DNA from: an uncultured Candidatus Melainabacteria bacterium
Lineage (GTDB): Bacteria > Cyanobacteriota > Vampirovibrionia > Gastranaerophilales > Gastranaerophilaceae
Direction of reading: 5' to 3'
DNA: 64,000 bases
Assembly: GCA_934718275.1 (NCBI GenBank)
Contig: CAKUZD010000006.1
Span: 1 to 64,000, forward strand
Within the stretch, counting starts at the first letter, position 1. The number at the start of each line of letters is the position of its first letter. The notes beneath the pieces are model-generated. The model did not search any database and had not been told where the DNA came from. It was given only the letters and a program-made list of their open reading frames with translations. Shown here one piece after another: positions 12,948-22,802 of this stretch. The translations under genes and the position numbers were made by a program.

Positions 12948-14954
12948 CTAGTTTTCCGGTTCTTTCAAAATATCTGCATATTTCTGCAAATCGTTTAACA
13001 ACGGAGCATATTTTTTATTTAATTCAGCTCGAGTTCTATCTTTGTCATCGCTTTGCGTTACTTGTATATCTATTTTTGCCTGCAAGGCCTGTTTTAATAA
13101 TTCAGGGATGTTTAAAGCTGTAGGGTTTTCGCCCGATAGATTTTCATAGTATTTATCAAGAAAATCTGCAGGAATACGCTCTTTCCAATTTTCTTCTCTA
13201 TCAGTACCGCCCATATTGTATGTTACATCAGTAATTCCGAGTATGTCAGCAAAAGAAATTTGAAATTTTGGGGTAGTCATTAATTCTGCAAATTTTGCGC
13301 GCACCAAAGCTCTATCATTATGCTCTATGATATTTTTCATTTCATTTCTGATAGTTCCAATATTGTGTCTGCCATCATCCATATTTAAGTATCCTGCAAG
13401 ATATCCGGTATTCCAAGCAGAAGTTCCTCTTGTGTATTTGAATTTTGTGCCATCTCTATACATTCCTTCTCTATCAGGATAGTTCATAGCCGGAATATTG
13501 TCGTGAGAACCAATTAAATACCAATCCCCTTTTCTATTTGTTTTAGTCGCTTCTTGGGCTCTGTTCCAGTCGAGATTTATAATCTTAGGCAGATGCAATT
13601 GTCTGTCGTAAATTTCTGTAAATCTCTCAGGATATGTGCATAAATCTTCCCATACAGGCATGTCCGGATTTAGTCCATGTTCTTTTAGGGCAGGAAGAAT
13701 AAGTTTAGTAAGCAATTTAGGATAATCCCAATATTTGTCATATTCTTCCCCTTTGGCATCTGTGAGTTGTGACAGATATTTTTCAACATTGTTATTCTTG
13801 TATTCATTATTTGAAAATTCATCAGGAGAAGCATGTTTTGCTAAAAGGTAAGGTTCTATAAGCCCCATAGCGTGATCTATTCTGATATTTTCATTAAATT
13901 CAAGTGCATAATTTATTTTTTCCTTAAGAAATTCTCCACCAATATTTAATTCATATTTATCATTTTTAAATATTTTTTTAGGGTCAATTACAGGAATATG
14001 CCATCTTTGAGACTTCCCATTATATTCTCTTGCTCCCATTTCCCAATCATCAAGGAAGGCTTCTTTGTAACGCCATCTATCCATTTGAGAACAACCAACC
14101 AATAAATCATTAAAATACTTAAAACCCTGTTTGTCACGCCATTCTTTATTTTCTTTAATTTGTTTTGTTGCAATAAATTGCTCAAATTTATGTTGTTCTA
14201 TTTCATTTTTATTAGCTTTTTTTATGTTGTTATATCTTTTAATAGCCTCAATATCTCCATCATTTATTTTAGAGATAAGATTTTCGTCTAAATCATTCTC
14301 CCATTTATCAATTTGATCTGTGTTGTAGTATTTTGCTAAAACTTTGAAAACACCTTCATCTGTAAGTCTTTTGTTGTTTTTAGACAAAAATTGTTGATAT
14401 TCTTTATTTAAAGAAATTGCTTGTGGTTGCCCTTTGGCAACGTTGGCTTTGAAATTTTTGAAACTTTCTGAAAGAGCTTTGTCATAAGACTTTGTTGCCT
14501 GTTCAAAATCACTGATGTCGTAATCTTCTTCAGTATCAGGAATTTCCGTTACATCTTCAAAAGTTTGCTTTGATAAGATTTTTCCATATTTATCAGTTGT
14601 TAAATCTTGCAAATCGATAAATAATCTGTTTTTTGCAAATGCAGAGGAATTGTATGGGGAAGGTTTAATTTCTCCATCATTAAATTCTAATTCTCCTCCC
14701 GGTCCAAGTTGGTTTCCATTAAAACCATATAGAGACAAGAATTTAATATATTCTTTTGCAGCTTTCCCATAAGGGCTGCCAATATAAGAACTTCTTTGGT
14801 CTGAAGGGAAGCAAGAACCATGTGTAATTGCAATTCTATCAGTTGCCCCAATGGCTACAAAAGCATTGTTACAAGTAGATTTAAGCCCTGCTTCTTCATT
14901 TGAACGTGGTTTTCTTGTGAAATTTATTTGATTGTTTATTCCTAGTACATGCAT
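12948..14954 (-). CDS. malQ: 4-alpha-glucanotransferase (GH77, amylomaltase type)
   Basis: 668 residues. GH77 hallmarks: R-I-D-H-A-M-G-L with nucleophile Asp360, W-E-D-L with acid/base Glu436, and G-S-H-D-N with Asp485. It transfers alpha-1,4-glucan segments between maltodextrins or to glucose in glycogen/maltose metabolism. An insertion of helical, Lys/Glu-rich sequence (~140-280) makes it longer than typical ~500-residue MalQ, as in some plant-type DPE2-like enzymes. The N terminus N-Q-I-N-F-T resembles the F-x-G-type N termini nearby. No signal peptide, so cytoplasmic. The giant GH13 enzyme at 50247 may act in the same pathway. Confidence 0.88.
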   Translation of the reverse strand: MHVLGINNQINFTRKPRSNEEAGLKSTCNNAFVAIGATDRIAITHGSCFPSDQRSSYIGSPYGKAAKEYIKFLSLYGFNGNQLGPGGELEFNDGEIKPSPYNSSAFAKNRLFIDLQDLTTDKYGKILSKQTFEDVTEIPDTEEDYDISDFEQATKSYDKALSESFKNFKANVAKGQPQAISLNKEYQQFLSKNNKRLTDEGVFKVLAKYYNTDQIDKWENDLDENLISKINDGDIEAIKRYNNIKKANKNEIEQHKFEQFIATKQIKENKEWRDKQGFKYFNDLLVGCSQMDRWRYKEAFLDDWEMGAREYNGKSQRWHIPVIDPKKIFKNDKYELNIGGEFLKEKINYALEFNENIRIDHAMGLIEPYLLAKHASPDEFSNNEYKNNNVEKYLSQLTDAKGEEYDKYWDYPKLLTKLILPALKEHGLNPDMPVWEDLCTYPERFTEIYDRQLHLPKIINLDWNRAQEATKTNRKGDWYLIGSHDNIPAMNYPDREGMYRDGTKFKYTRGTSAWNTGYLAGYLNMDDGRHNIGTIRNEMKNIIEHNDRALVRAKFAELMTTPKFQISFADILGITDVTYNMGGTDREENWKERIPADFLDKYYENLSGENPTALNIPELLKQALQAKIDIQVTQSDDKDRTRAELNKKYAPLLNDLQKYADILKEPEN

Positions 14955-14995
14955 GTCAACTATATAAAACCCATAAAAAATTTTTTTTGCTACTT

Positions 14996-16474
14996 TTATA
15001 TTTCGGAAATTATGTCAATAGTTGCGTTACATCCGATTTCTTCTCTGGATAAAACAACAATGTTGTTGATATAATTACTTAAAAGCGTAAAAATTAGATG
15101 TCTTAATTCTAGAGGAACAAACAATTTAGGTTCTTCTATTTCTAATTGATTGGCTTGTTTAATAACTTTATCAGCTAATTTCTCCGCAAACTCTGCGTCA
15201 ATCCTAATTATTGCATCTTCTCCTTCATCAAAATTTGGTGTTAATTTATCAAGAGTTTTTTCTGAAATTTCAAATGCAGAGATGATACCGTCTTCATTTT
15301 TGTATTTTTCACAAATTTGACGAGATAATGTAAGTCTTATTTTTTTTATTAAATCAGCCTTTGTGCTATCTTCCGCAAAATCATTGATTTTCTCAAAAAT
15401 ATTTATAATATCTTTTATTGATATTCGTTCTCTAATCAGGCTTGTTAGTATAAATCTCAAATCAGAAACAGATATGAAATCCGGAATTATATTAGTAACT
15501 AAAAATTCGTTTGTTTTAATTACTATATCAATGTATTTATCAAGTTCGGCATAGTCTAACAGTTCTTCAACATACTTAATTGCGCAGTATTCCAATGCTC
15601 TACCGATAAATTCCGAACCGGACATGCCTTTTTGCCAAAAATCTTTTGTTTTTTCTTTTTTAATCCAAATAATTTTCTTACCTGTAATTTTGTCGATTGC
15701 AGGGATAGAGTCTTTAATTTTCTTTTCCAAGTGTAACTCATCTGCAAAAAACATTAAATAATTTGGATAAACTGTTGATTTGAAAACATTAATTCCACGA
15801 ACTTTAATTGAAAATTCGTAAGGATTTAAGTTTTCACTATCTTGAAAAATAATTTTAGGGATTACGTAGCCGAGTTCTTCGGTTAATTTTAATCTTGTTT
15901 TAACAGTTTCTGCAACAAGTTCTTCTTCGTCAATTTCGTTATCAGTATCAATATATCCCAAAATTTCTTCACTCAAATTGATAGACAATTTTTCTTCTTT
16001 TAATTTGGCATACATAGCGTCAGGAGAAGTGGCTTTGGCTAATTCTAATTTTAAATCTTCCAGCTCTTTTAATCCTGCAGAAATTTTATCATTAAGTTTT
16101 TTTCGATTAATTGATGCCGGAGCTTCTCCATCAAGTTCTTTTTTTACTCTGGCAATTTTGGCTTTTTGGACTTTTATTTTACTTTGGATGTCTAGACAAA
16201 TCTCGTATGGAGATTGTTCTGTAGAAAGCATTTTTTCCATTTGGCTTTTAAATGAAGAAATGTTTATTGAGTCTGCATTAATATCATTTGTAGAAGTTTC
16301 AGCTTCTCGCATAAAAATGCAGTTGCATAAAATTTGTCCGTCATCGCCTTCAACTTCTTGCATACTATACAATTCCCAATTGTTCATAGACATTTCATTC
16401 AAGAGATTTTGAAGTTCTTGTGTGTTATCACTTGCACAAGTTTTTATAACATACTGCATTTTTTTATTGAACAT
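14996..16474 (-). CDS. Soluble FlhA C-terminal-domain protein with DUF4177-like N terminus
   Basis: 492 residues and no membrane segment. Residues ~5-55 (Y-V-I-K-T...W-E-L-Y-S-M) look like a DUF4177-type domain, then a coiled coil (~85-150). From ~165 to the end the protein follows the cytoplasmic domain of FlhA/SctV export gates: E-L-G-Y-V-I-P-K-I, L-N-P-Y-E-F-S-I-K-V-R-G, I-I-P-D-F-I-S-V-S-D-L-R-F-I-L-T-S-L-I-R-E-R-I-S-I-K-D, and R-H-L-I-F-T-L-L. In flagella this domain forms the nonameric ring that docks chaperone-substrate complexes. Here the membrane half is absent and no flagellar gene adjoins. It overlaps the uridine phosphorylase end by 1 nt. Confidence 0.8.
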   Translation of the reverse strand: MFNKKMQYVIKTCASDNTQELQNLLNEMSMNNWELYSMQEVEGDDGQILCNCIFMREAETSTNDINADSINISSFKSQMEKMLSTEQSPYEICLDIQSKIKVQKAKIARVKKELDGEAPASINRKKLNDKISAGLKELEDLKLELAKATSPDAMYAKLKEEKLSINLSEEILGYIDTDNEIDEEELVAETVKTRLKLTEELGYVIPKIIFQDSENLNPYEFSIKVRGINVFKSTVYPNYLMFFADELHLEKKIKDSIPAIDKITGKKIIWIKKEKTKDFWQKGMSGSEFIGRALEYCAIKYVEELLDYAELDKYIDIVIKTNEFLVTNIIPDFISVSDLRFILTSLIRERISIKDIINIFEKINDFAEDSTKADLIKKIRLTLSRQICEKYKNEDGIISAFEISEKTLDKLTPNFDEGEDAIIRIDAEFAEKLADKVIKQANQLEIEEPKLFVPLELRHLIFTLLSNYINNIVVLSREEIGCNATIDIISEI

Positions 16475-17253
16475 TATTGCTCCTTACACTTATCTTTTTC
16501 TATAAGAATTTTTAAAGCTTCTACTGCCGTTTTTATTGCTATATCCGTATCATGGACTACAGGGTTTTCCAATCCTAATTTTTCTCGTTCTTGATTTGCA
16601 ACAACTAAGAATACTGAACCAACTTTTACTCTTAAGAAACTTCCTACAATGAATAATGCTGCTGATTCCATTTCAGAAGCCAAACAGCCCATTTTCTTCC
16701 AAGCTTCCCATTTATTTAAGAGCTCATAATTGACAGGCATTTTTTCAGGACTGTGTTGTCCGTAAAAAGAGTCTTTACACTGAACAACTCCTGTGTGGTA
16801 TTCGTGTCCAAGATTTTTAGACGCTTCAACAAGAGAATTTATTACGTCTAAATTTGCAACTGCAGGAAATTCAATAGGAGCATACTCTTTTGTTGTTCCT
16901 TCCATACGAATTGCACCTGTCGCGATTACGATATCTCCGCCTTTTACTTCTGTTTGAATTCCACCGCAAGTTCCGACTCTGATAAACGTCTTAGCTCCGA
17001 TATTTACAAGTTCTTCAAGCGCAATAGAAGCGGAAGGACCGCCAATTCCGGTAGAAGTTACACTGACTTTTGCTCCGTTTAAGTAACCTGTATAGGTTGT
17101 ATATTCGCGCCTATCTGCAACTAATTTGGCATCATCAAAATATGACGCAATTTTGGCACATCTTTTTGGATCTCCCGGAAGAATTACGTATTCACCAACA
17201 TCGCCAACATTTAAACCGATATGATATTGTTCACCGTGTTCAGAATATTTCAT
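16474..17253 (-). CDS. udp: Uridine phosphorylase
   Basis: 259 residues of the nucleoside phosphorylase I family. L-P-G-D-P-x-R (26-31) binds phosphate, R-V-G-T-C-G-G is the central loop, and E-M-E-S-A-A-L-F binds the ribose. It splits uridine with phosphate to uracil and ribose 1-phosphate in pyrimidine salvage in the cytoplasm. A purine nucleoside phosphorylase (DeoD type) is the alternative; the Q-C-K-D-S-F-Y segment favours uridine phosphorylase. Co-directional with ompH (13-nt gap). Confidence 0.88.
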   Translation of the reverse strand: MKYSEHGEQYHIGLNVGDVGEYVILPGDPKRCAKIASYFDDAKLVADRREYTTYTGYLNGAKVSVTSTGIGGPSASIALEELVNIGAKTFIRVGTCGGIQTEVKGGDIVIATGAIRMEGTTKEYAPIEFPAVANLDVINSLVEASKNLGHEYHTGVVQCKDSFYGQHSPEKMPVNYELLNKWEAWKKMGCLASEMESAALFIVGSFLRVKVGSVFLVVANQEREKLGLENPVVHDTDIAIKTAVEALKILIEKDKCKEQ

Positions 17254-17266
17254 AATTGCTCCTTAA

Positions 17267-17725
17267 TTAAAATTGACCGCTTTTTAGTTTTTGAATAACT
17301 AAGTCGGAAATGTCTACTCCCCCAACAAAGATTACTCTATAATCAACAATCGCATCAAGTTTTTGTTCAACAAGCACTTGTTTTGTTGCTGCTTGAATTT
17401 TGTTATAAACTTGTTCTTCTTTATCGGATTTCAATCTCATATAAGCATCTTGTTTAAGTTTAAATTCCCTTGCAGTCTGATCTTCAAAATTTTGTTTTTT
17501 CAAAGGAGTATCAAGAGCTTTGTATTGCTTTTCTTTATCAACCATGTATTGCTGCATTTCAAGAGCTTTTGCATCAATATCTTTTACTGCTTGTTGAGCA
17601 AAAGGAAAGTTCTCTTGAACCTTTTGATAATCAATATATCCTACTCCTGCTGCATTTGCTTGGTTGCCAAGAGTTAGAAATAAACCTGCACCCATTAACA
17701 AGGCTGCTAATTTTAAATTTTTCAT
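17267..17725 (-). CDS. OmpH/Skp-type periplasmic chaperone
   Basis: 152 residues. A signal peptide (M-K-N-L-K-L-A-A-L-L-M-G-A-G-L-F-L, cleavage after A-N-A near 26) precedes G-Y-I-D-Y-Q-K-V and a long Lys/Gln/Glu helix pair, the tentacle form of Skp/OmpH. It holds unfolded outer-membrane proteins in the periplasm. It lies 12 nt behind bamA, the usual partner. Confidence 0.85.
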   Translation of the reverse strand: MKNLKLAALLMGAGLFLTLGNQANAAGVGYIDYQKVQENFPFAQQAVKDIDAKALEMQQYMVDKEKQYKALDTPLKKQNFEDQTAREFKLKQDAYMRLKSDKEEQVYNKIQAATKQVLVEQKLDAIVDYRVIFVGGVDISDLVIQKLKSGQF

Positions 17726-17737
17726 ATTATACCTCCA

Positions 17738-19693
17738 TTAGTACATTATGTCGCCTACACCAAAAGTAAAGTAACCGTTGTTGTTACCGTTACTACCCGG
17801 ATTTGTAAGTGGAATACCGTAATCTATAGATAACGGTCCCATTCCAGGAATATACAGTTTTAAGCCCACACCGGCAGATACTGCATAAAGTGGTCTGTCG
17901 TATATTTTATCCGTAATAGATGGGTTGAAAACTTTACCTGCATCAGCCCATACTGTAAATCTTAAATTGTTCAAGAAATTAATTCTGGTTCTATCTAAGA
18001 ATGGGATTGGAGTTGCAAATTCTGCACTACCCATAATAAAAGCATCACCTGTACCAACACCGCTCATTTTAAAGCCTCTAACAGTGTACGGACCACCTAA
18101 ACGGTAAGCCATGACTTCCGGCATATTGTCTCCGTGAATTTTTCCACCACCTTTAGCAGTGAATGACAAAGAAGATTTTTTCCCGATAGGAACGTATTGT
18201 TTTACCATACCGGTTAACTTTCCGTGTGTTTTGTCAAAGTCAAGAATTCCGATTTCTTCATCGAATCTTAAACTTGCCATTGTTCCTTTTCTGGTAACAG
18301 TAGCACTGTCTCTTGTGTCATACAAGAGAGCCGGACTTAAAGAAAGGAACAAGCCGCCTTCTAACTGTTTTGCGCGTTCGGAAATTGGTATATTGTATTT
18401 TGAATACAAGCCTGAAATTTTACCTGCATCGCCTTCTGAAACACTAATATTTTCAACTCCGAGAGAGAACGTTCCCGTTACGTGTTTATTGAATTTCATA
18501 CGGTGGGCAACAGTTGCTTCTGCTCCAATTCTTCTTTCAATTGCAAGTGGGACTTGATAAGAACCAAAATCTCTATAGAAAATTTTACTCATTAAAGACG
18601 TATCAGCATTATAGAAATAAGGTTTAAAATAGCTTAATTCTGCTTGCAAATTCATTCTTCTTTTGATAGAAGAATCATTCAAGATAACACCGGTACCGGC
18701 AATTCCATTAAGGGAAATTCTTTCGTTTCTTCCCATAAAGTTGTTATCTGCAATTCCGACAGACCCAAACACACCGGTTACTGAGTCTATACCACCACCA
18801 ACAGAAATACTAGCGGTTCTTTGTTCCTCGATATTAATTGTAATATCATATTTGTCAGGGTCATCTGTCGGTTCAATTTCTCTGGTAACATCTTTGAATG
18901 CTTGAGTTGCATAAAGTCTGACAAGGTCTTCTTTAAGTAAATTTTCATTGTAAACCTGGCCGGGTTCTGTCAACACATTTCTTTCAATAACATAATCTTT
19001 TGTTTTTTCGTTTCCTGATATTAGAATTCTGTTAATAGTGCCTTCTTTGACGCTAATATTGACTGTCCCGTCAGGGTCATCCGAAACAGAATCAATTCTA
19101 GCTAAGATATACCCTTTTGAACTGTAGCAGTCCTGAATTTTTGAAATAGCATTATTTAACTCGGAAATGTTTTGGGGTTTCCCTTTCATTGGGAGTAAAT
19201 AGGATAAAATTTCATCGGTAGAAATTACGGTATTTCCTTCGATTGTAAAATCTGTTACCGGGGCATTTTCAATTAACACAATTTTTAAAGTAACAGTTCC
19301 ATCAGAATTGTTTACCGGAATTGCTTTCATATTTTCGGTAAAATAACCCATTTCGTATATTGCTTTTAAGTCTCTCTGAACAAGTTCTCGGCTATAATTA
19401 TCTCCGGCTTGTAATTTCATTTGCTGTAGGATTAGAGATTTGTCTATAACGTTGTTTCCTACAAATTCAATATTTTTAATCTTTTTATTGTTAGCATTTT
19501 TGGAAGATGTACTGACTGATGCAGAAGTCATAGGTGTTTGGTCAAAAGAAGTTTGAGTCGCAGGTTGAGCTTGCAGGTCATGGATTTCAGTATCAGTAGT
19601 ATTTCCCCAGAAATTCCCTTTTGCAACACTCTGAAGCGGGCACATTATAACCAACAACAGGGCTATTAAAGATATATACTTTTTATTATTCAA
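17738..19693 (-). CDS. bamA: Outer-membrane assembly factor BamA / Omp85
   Basis: 651 residues. Signal peptide (~1-25), a low-complexity Thr/Ser/Gln-rich linker (~30-70), then POTRA repeats between ~70 and ~300 (I-K-N-I-E-F-V-G-N-N-V-I; V-T-D-F-T-I-E-G-N-T; I-N-R-I-L-I-S-G-N-E-K-T), i.e. three domains, fewer than the five of E. coli. The barrel follows with the R-G-F motif (T-V-R-G-F) and ends in F-G-V-G-D-I-M-Y. It inserts beta-barrel proteins in the outer membrane, so the cell has two membranes. Operon with ompH. Confidence 0.92.
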   Translation of the reverse strand: MNNKKYISLIALLLVIMCPLQSVAKGNFWGNTTDTEIHDLQAQPATQTSFDQTPMTSASVSTSSKNANNKKIKNIEFVGNNVIDKSLILQQMKLQAGDNYSRELVQRDLKAIYEMGYFTENMKAIPVNNSDGTVTLKIVLIENAPVTDFTIEGNTVISTDEILSYLLPMKGKPQNISELNNAISKIQDCYSSKGYILARIDSVSDDPDGTVNISVKEGTINRILISGNEKTKDYVIERNVLTEPGQVYNENLLKEDLVRLYATQAFKDVTREIEPTDDPDKYDITINIEEQRTASISVGGGIDSVTGVFGSVGIADNNFMGRNERISLNGIAGTGVILNDSSIKRRMNLQAELSYFKPYFYNADTSLMSKIFYRDFGSYQVPLAIERRIGAEATVAHRMKFNKHVTGTFSLGVENISVSEGDAGKISGLYSKYNIPISERAKQLEGGLFLSLSPALLYDTRDSATVTRKGTMASLRFDEEIGILDFDKTHGKLTGMVKQYVPIGKKSSLSFTAKGGGKIHGDNMPEVMAYRLGGPYTVRGFKMSGVGTGDAFIMGSAEFATPIPFLDRTRINFLNNLRFTVWADAGKVFNPSITDKIYDRPLYAVSAGVGLKLYIPGMGPLSIDYGIPLTNPGSNGNNNGYFTFGVGDIMY

Positions 19694-19771
19694 AAAATTT
19701 CTACCTTAAAAACTTCAATTAACTATCCTAAAAATATTATATCATAAATTAAAAAAAGTGGAATATGTAAA

Positions 19772-20581
19772 TTATAATAAACATCTTTTATAAATATCAT
19801 TTTTATTTAGTTTGTACAATTCCGCCAAAATTATAGATATTTCTTTATCTTTAAAGCCTTTTGCTTTAAGAATAGAAATCTTTTCATCAATATCAATATT
19901 GTAACAATTTTCGTTTTCTCTAAAGACCAGTCCGACAATTTCTCCCTTCAGAACATTATTTGTAAAATGTTCAATAATTTTATCGGGGCTGTTGATTACG
20001 ATTTCTTCAAAAACTTTTGTTAGTTCTCTGCCTATTGCAACTCTGCTATTAGAACGAATTTCATTTATTATTTCTAAAGTATTCAATATTCTGTTTGGGG
20101 AGTCATAAAATACCATATCTGTAGATTTGTATTGTTTTAATAATGTTTCAATTTGCGATTTTGTTTTTGGTAAAAAACCAATGAAAGCAAAATCTTCTCC
20201 TTCTCTTGGAACTTGAGACAGGAATGTTGCTACTGCATTTGCTCCGGCAAGTGAGGTTACGGAAAAGTTATTTTTGCGTAATTCTTCAACAATAACAGCT
20301 CCAGGGTCGCAGAATAGTGGAGTCCCGGCGTCTGAAACAAGTGCAATTTTTTTCCCTTCTTTTAATAAATTGAGAAAATAATTAACTCGTTCTTTTTCAT
20401 TAAATTTATGATAAGAAATGCATTTTGTTCTTATGTCATAATGATTAAGCAGTTTTTGAGTTACCCTAATATCTTCGCAAGCAACAACATCAACTTTTTT
20501 TAAAGTCTCAATTGCTCGAATGGTTATATCGCCTAAGTTCCCTATTGGAGTTGGGATTATATAAAAATCGTATTCTTTCAT
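19772..20581 (-). CDS. rsmI: 16S rRNA 2'-O-methyltransferase RsmI
   Basis: 269 residues of the tetrapyrrole-methylase-like fold. P-T-P-I-G-N-L-G-D-I-T at the N terminus and S-D-A-G-T-P-L-F-C-D-P-G mark RsmI, which methylates the ribose of C1402 in 16S rRNA with SAM. The C terminus is slightly short but has the usual helical tail. Co-directional with the neighbours, no overlap. Confidence 0.92.
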   Translation of the reverse strand: MKEYDFYIIPTPIGNLGDITIRAIETLKKVDVVACEDIRVTQKLLNHYDIRTKCISYHKFNEKERVNYFLNLLKEGKKIALVSDAGTPLFCDPGAVIVEELRKNNFSVTSLAGANAVATFLSQVPREGEDFAFIGFLPKTKSQIETLLKQYKSTDMVFYDSPNRILNTLEIINEIRSNSRVAIGRELTKVFEEIVINSPDKIIEHFTNNVLKGEIVGLVFRENENCYNIDIDEKISILKAKGFKDKEISIILAELYKLNKNDIYKRCLL

Positions 20582-20625
20582 AGTTTAATTATATATTAAA
20601 CATGAATATCTCTCATACATTAAAC

Positions 20626-22425
20626 TTATGAGCTAAACATTGTAAATACTTTTTCAACATTTTTACTGATTAGATTTTTAACTGTATCATATTCAGTAGA
20701 CAGTGCAGACAGTTCTGTGTCAATGTTTTTCATTTTTAGTTCAAGAGTTTCTTCTTTATAGCTTAGTTTTGATTTTTGTACATTGTATTCTGCTTCCGCT
20801 TGTGCAATTGCGTCATCATCTGTTACTTCAGCTATATGACCGGTTTGAGTGTAATGTCCTTGATAAAAATATCCATCAGTGTTTAATGAAGAAATAAATA
20901 ATTGTCCGTTTTTCAATGCATTGGTAAGATATTCAGGGTCATTAACCATTTGCATTTTATTCTTATCAGAGCAAGCTCCGTTCATACAGATTTGGTTATA
21001 CAGCATGTTATAAAAATCTGCATTTAAGTTGGATTGATCGGTTATGGCTCCTTCATTTTTGAATATAAAGTAGTATGAATAATCGTCAGTTACATATTTA
21101 CTTTCTTTTGTAGATGTTCTATCAATGCTAAATCCGGCATCAGAACCCTCTAAAGCAATAGCAAAGTTGGTTAGGTAAGATTTTAACATGTTTGTTAAAC
21201 TTATGGAAGAAACATTTTTGTTTGATTTAGAAATTACGTTAGTTTCTTGAGCTTTTGAGATTGCACTTGATATTGCTTTATAATTTGTATCACCGCTTGT
21301 TTCTTGAGCATAGCTTGAATTTAATTGAAGTTTTGAAAATTCCAAAGCTTGTTTTAATGCATTTTCAGATGTAGTGTCAACGTTCAATCCTTTAATGTTA
21401 GCGCTTTCACCAAGCCCAAATGAGTTAGCCATTGATACTAAAACTTTTTCGGCTATTGCAGAGAAATCTGTAGCACCCATTAATCCTGTCATTTCATATT
21501 TCCCGCTTAGCAAATCTCCAAGCGTTAATTTTTCGATATCGCTTCTGGAAAGAGCATTTCCATTTTTGGTAATAATTAATTTATTAGCATTAAGTTCGGT
21601 TCCAATAAAAGCTTTATCAATATTTTTCGGGGATGTTGTTGTACAGAATGTTTTGTTAAATTCATCATCACTTACGGTTCCGTCATTATTTGCATCTGCA
21701 AGAAGTGAAATGACATTTAATGCGTAAACAGATTTGCCTGCATCGTCTTTGGTTTCTTGCATGTACCTGATGAATGCGTTTGATGTCATTGCATTTGTTG
21801 ATGTTTTGTCAATAATTTCTCCACCAATACCGGATTTTGTATAGCCTGAAGGTCCAAGATTATAAATTGATTCAATTGTTGTCGGATCTGCAAGGTTTTG
21901 AACTCCAAGTTGATACAAAAATGCGTTACGAGAACCATCATTTGTATCTCCACCAAATTTATAGCCGGTAACTTTTCCTGTTGCTGCATCCGTTTGTGCA
22001 GAAAAACTTCCGCTGTACGGCAAATCTATTGCTACATCTTTGCCGGCTGCATTTTTATATGAAGTAACAGGATCTCCGTTTTCGTCAATAATTCCTGCAT
22101 CATAGGCAGCTTTAAACATACTTTCACTTAAAACAATTTTTCCTTTAGTATCTGTAATCAAATAAGGGTCATATTCATTTAATGCAGAAGGAGTCATCAT
22201 AAGTCCATAATTTAAATTGTAAACATCTCCGGTTCCATCGCAATTGTTGTCAGCATCCCAAACGAGTTTAGTTGCGCTCAATGAATTTTGGTATTTTTGA
22301 GCTGCAGCTTGTTGGTCTCTTGTAACAGAAAGTTTTTGCTGCGCAATTTGCATTGATTCAAATTCGCAGTTCATTTTCCTTGCTGTTATGGCTAAAAATC
22401 TTGCTTGTGAAGCCGCCAATCCCAT
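20626..22425 (-). CDS. Large helical-ended protein with EF-hand loop, candidate surface/export substrate
   Basis: 599 residues, no signal peptide or membrane segment. The N-terminal ~50 residues (M-G-L-A-A-S-Q-A-R-F-L-A-I-T-A-R-K) and C-terminal ~70 residues (L-K-M-K-N-I-D-T-E-L-S-A-L-S) are long helices enclosing a mixed middle, the plan of flagellin, hook-associated proteins and other type III substrates. D-A-N-N-D-G-T-V-S-D-D-E is a full EF-hand calcium loop, and W-D-A-D-N-N-C-D-G near the start is another Asp-rich loop. SD-like GGAAA before ATG. Type III export is inference; no family name is certain. Confidence 0.65.
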   Translation of the reverse strand: MGLAASQARFLAITARKMNCEFESMQIAQQKLSVTRDQQAAAQKYQNSLSATKLVWDADNNCDGTGDVYNLNYGLMMTPSALNEYDPYLITDTKGKIVLSESMFKAAYDAGIIDENGDPVTSYKNAAGKDVAIDLPYSGSFSAQTDAATGKVTGYKFGGDTNDGSRNAFLYQLGVQNLADPTTIESIYNLGPSGYTKSGIGGEIIDKTSTNAMTSNAFIRYMQETKDDAGKSVYALNVISLLADANNDGTVSDDEFNKTFCTTTSPKNIDKAFIGTELNANKLIITKNGNALSRSDIEKLTLGDLLSGKYEMTGLMGATDFSAIAEKVLVSMANSFGLGESANIKGLNVDTTSENALKQALEFSKLQLNSSYAQETSGDTNYKAISSAISKAQETNVISKSNKNVSSISLTNMLKSYLTNFAIALEGSDAGFSIDRTSTKESKYVTDDYSYYFIFKNEGAITDQSNLNADFYNMLYNQICMNGACSDKNKMQMVNDPEYLTNALKNGQLFISSLNTDGYFYQGHYTQTGHIAEVTDDDAIAQAEAEYNVQKSKLSYKEETLELKMKNIDTELSALSTEYDTVKNLISKNVEKVFTMFSS

Positions 22426-22558
22426 TGTACTAACAATTTCCTTTCAGTTTACCTTAGTAACTTACATGTCTATTACTCGTATTAACGGCATTTTAAGATG
22501 CGAACTTTAGTGAGTTTGAAGATTTGTTAAATATTCGTTACAATTTTATTTTGAATGA

Positions 22559-22789
22559 TTATTTTAAATCAATTAGCAAATCATATATTTTATCTATTTT
22601 GTCTTTAACTTCAGAGAATTGCTCTTTTAAGTCGATAAAGCTGTTAATAGTTACAAATTTTTCTTCAATTTCTTCAATAATTTCTCTATGTTTTTTTTCT
22701 AATTGTTCAGGTGTTACAAAAATTTTTTGTTGAATAAAAAACATTAAAGTAACAATTAATATTGGAGAATATTCTATAAATTTTTCCAT
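22559..22789 (-). CDS. Small membrane-anchored coiled-coil protein at island end
   Basis: 76 residues: a short hydrophobic segment (I-L-I-V-T-L-M-F-F-I, ~11-20), then a Lys/Glu heptad coiled coil to the end. Begins 13 nt after the terminase gene and is the last ORF of the phage island. Could be a holin-like or spanin-like protein, or a head accessory protein; evidence is weak. Confidence 0.5.
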   Translation of the reverse strand: MEKFIEYSPILIVTLMFFIQQKIFVTPEQLEKKHREIIEEIEEKFVTINSFIDLKEQFSEVKDKIDKIYDLLIDLK

Positions 22790-22802
22790 TTGAATCCTCT
22801 CT

